DNA of 7,781 nucleotides from assembly GCA_003242205.1 (NCBI GenBank), contig QGUR01000220.1:1-7781 (forward strand). The letters run 5' to 3'. Under the pieces are notes generated by a model that was not told the DNA's origin, searched no databases, and saw only the letters and a list, made by a program, of their open reading frames with translations. Positions 6,831-7,781 of the stretch are shown in pieces. The stretch is from Chloroflexota bacterium. GTDB taxonomy: Bacteria > Chloroflexota > Anaerolineae > Aggregatilineales > Phototrophicaceae. Each line of letters starts with the position of its first letter. Position 1 is the first letter of the stretch. Both the position numbers and the translations under genes were made by a program.

Positions 6831-6843
6831 ACTGCCGTGCAGT
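6831..6843. repeat. Short palindrome ACTGC-CGT-GCAGT in the divergent intergenic region
   Basis: A perfect 5-bp dyad with a 3-nt centre, located 37 bp upstream of the cupin start. Its position between two divergent genes would suit a dimeric repressor, but a 5-bp arm is short enough to arise by chance. Confidence 0.3.
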
Positions 6844-6891
6844 CACACTTGCCATTAAAGGGCCATCGCAGATGCGGGTGAAGCGGCTGCG

Positions 6892-6923
6892 CGTACAGAA
6901 ACTCGTACAGAATGCGTACAAAG
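6892..6923 (+). repeat. Three CGTACA direct repeats upstream of the XRE-NB-ARC gene
   Basis: CGTACAGAA at 6892-6900, CGTACAGAA at 6904-6912 and CGTACAAAG at 6915-6923 form tandem units of 12 and 11 bp. About one helical turn per unit puts all copies on one face of the DNA. The array overlaps where the -35 box of the downstream promoter should be, suggesting binding sites for a regulator. The binder is unknown; autoregulation by the XRE protein is one option. Confidence 0.6.
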
Positions 6924-6928
6924 CTCCT

Positions 6929-6934
6929 TATAAT
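6929..6934 (+). promoter_or_regulatory. Consensus -10 box (TATAAT) for the XRE-NB-ARC gene
   Basis: A perfect TATAAT lies 29 bp before the ATG at 6964. At 16-18 bp spacing no good TTGACA-like -35 exists; that position is taken by the second CGTACA repeat, as seen at activator-dependent promoters. A modest ribosome-binding site AGAGG (6954-6958) sits 5 nt before the ATG. Confidence 0.6.
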
Positions 6935-6963
6935 GAAATTTGCCGGGTAGCTTAGAGGCAGCA

Positions 6964-7781
6964 ATGACCACCCGAACGACCTTTGGTCAATGGCTTAAAG
7001 AGCGCCGCCAGCAACTTGATCTGACTCGAGAAGAACTGGCGCAAAAAATCGGCTGCGCGGCTGTAACGTTGTATAAAATCGAGGTCGGGGAACGGCGACC
7101 ATCCAAGCAAATTGCCCGGTTATTGGCGGAACACCTGCACATCCCGCCTCAGGATCACGCGGCGTTCATCGACTTTGCCAGGGGCGGGCTGCAACACGCA
7201 TCGACTACCGCGCTCTGGGGTACATCCTTTCATCCACCAACCAATCTGCCGCTACCGCTCACGCCCCTTGTCGGGCGTGATGAAGAGGTTGCTCACCTGC
7301 GCCGGCGCTTGCTTCAACCCGAAACCCGGCTGGTTACGCTCGTAGGACCGCCGGGGATTGGCAAAACACGTCTCGCCATGCAGGCCGCCAGCACGGTGCT
7401 GGATGATTTCAGCGACGGCGTATTCTGGGTCGCTCTGGCTCCGATCAGCGATGCCAGTCTGGTGCTGACGACGATTGCTACCACGCTGGGGCTTTACGAA
7501 GGCGGTTCCCAGATACCGCTGCAACGCCTGAAAATCTCCCTCCGCGACCAAAAGCTGCTTCTGGTGCTGGACAACTTCGAGCAAATTCTGGGGGCAGCGT
7601 CACAAATCGCGGACCTGCTTGCCGCGTGCCCATGGCTCAAAGTCCTCGTCACCAGCCGCGCCCCCTTACGTATCCGCCCGGAACGACAGATGCCCGTTCC
7701 TCCTCTGGCGCTTCCCCATCCGGCACGCCTACCGCCGGTAGACGAACTCACGCACTATTCAGCGATTTCCCTGTTCGTTGA
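6964..7781 (+). CDS. XRE helix-turn-helix plus NB-ARC (STAND) ATPase regulator, 3' end cut off by window
   Basis: The reading frame is open from ATG 6964 to the window end, giving 272 residues with no stop. Residues 6-60 form an XRE/Cro-type helix-turn-helix (FGQWLKERRQQLDLTREELA, then LYKIEVGERRPSK). After a linker ending in the phrase LTPLVGRDEEVAHLRRRL (about 99-116), an NB-ARC/AAA-like domain begins: Walker A GPPGIGKT (128-135), Walker B LLLVLDNFE (198-206, Asp203), and the TSR sensor motif (230-232). This is the STAND regulator layout: ATP binding switches the protein between states, and a C-terminal repeat domain (usually TPR), expected beyond the edge, senses the signal or partner. Full proteins of this kind often exceed 700 residues. 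It probably acts as a cytosolic transcription factor. It has a consensus -10 and repeat array upstream and is divergent from the cupin gene. A defence-type STAND role is less likely because of the N-terminal XRE domain, but cannot be excluded without the C-terminus. Confidence 0.9.
   Translation, partial: MTTRTTFGQWLKERRQQLDLTREELAQKIGCAAVTLYKIEVGERRPSKQIARLLAEHLHIPPQDHAAFIDFARGGLQHASTTALWGTSFHPPTNLPLPLTPLVGRDEEVAHLRRRLLQPETRLVTLVGPPGIGKTRLAMQAASTVLDDFSDGVFWVALAPISDASLVLTTIATTLGLYEGGSQIPLQRLKISLRDQKLLLVLDNFEQILGAASQIADLLAACPWLKVLVTSRAPLRIRPERQMPVPPLALPHPARLPPVDELTHYSAISLFV

Noticed and set aside
7252..7751. Minus-strand frames opposite the XRE-NB-ARC gene
   Set aside because: The plus-strand frame has a helix-turn-helix, Walker A and Walker B motifs; the minus frames have none.
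6964..7781. Anti-phage Avs-type STAND defence gene
   Set aside because: The visible N-terminal domain is an XRE DNA-binding domain rather than a nuclease or protease effector, so a transcription regulator is more likely; the missing C-terminus leaves this open.

Overview
The window looks like chromosomal DNA from a bacterium with a moderately high and uneven GC content. My best guess is a Chloroflexota (Anaerolineae-like) organism. The guess rests mainly on the XRE helix-turn-helix plus NB-ARC regulator at the right edge, an architecture frequent in Chloroflexota and Actinobacteria, and on a prokaryotic P3A-type ATPase. It is an inference, not a proven assignment.

Left part (1-3792): two P-type ATPases face each other. 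The 3' 60% or so of a P1B copper exporter (CopA type) runs rightward and ends at 1368. A complete P3A-type ATPase, related to plant and fungal plasma-membrane proton pumps, runs leftward from 3792 to 1444. A strong 12-13 bp GC-rich hairpin lies in the 75-bp gap between the two stops and could serve both genes. The P3A gene is clearly lower in GC than copA, so the two probably have different histories.

Middle (3793-4342): about 550 bp without a convincing gene. Next to the P3A start is an AT-rich patch with five TTAA-containing half-sites in two 11-bp-phased groups, the pattern expected of a PhoB/PhoP/OmpR-type response regulator. Further right are a perfect 12-bp inverted repeat and a degenerate direct repeat of unknown function.

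Right-centre (4343-5963, minus strand): an AraC-family regulator lies upstream of a dihydrofolate-reductase-like (RibD C-terminal fold) protein. The AraC gene is broken by a frameshift exactly at a (GGAT)3 tetranucleotide tract. Two copies, or five, would restore one continuous protein with both helix-turn-helix halves.

Right (6122-7781): a perfect 13-bp hairpin is followed by a leftward gene for a cupin with a signal peptide, so it is probably exported. Divergent from it starts an XRE-NB-ARC (STAND) regulator that runs off the window end. Its promoter region has a perfect TATAAT and, just upstream, three CGTACA direct repeats at 12- and 11-bp spacing.

Overall the window is a mosaic of metal or proton transport and small regulator-enzyme pairs. 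I found no CRISPR array, rRNA, convincing tRNA, transposase or phage gene. The most notable signals are the repeat-associated AraC frameshift and the two phased operator-like arrays.
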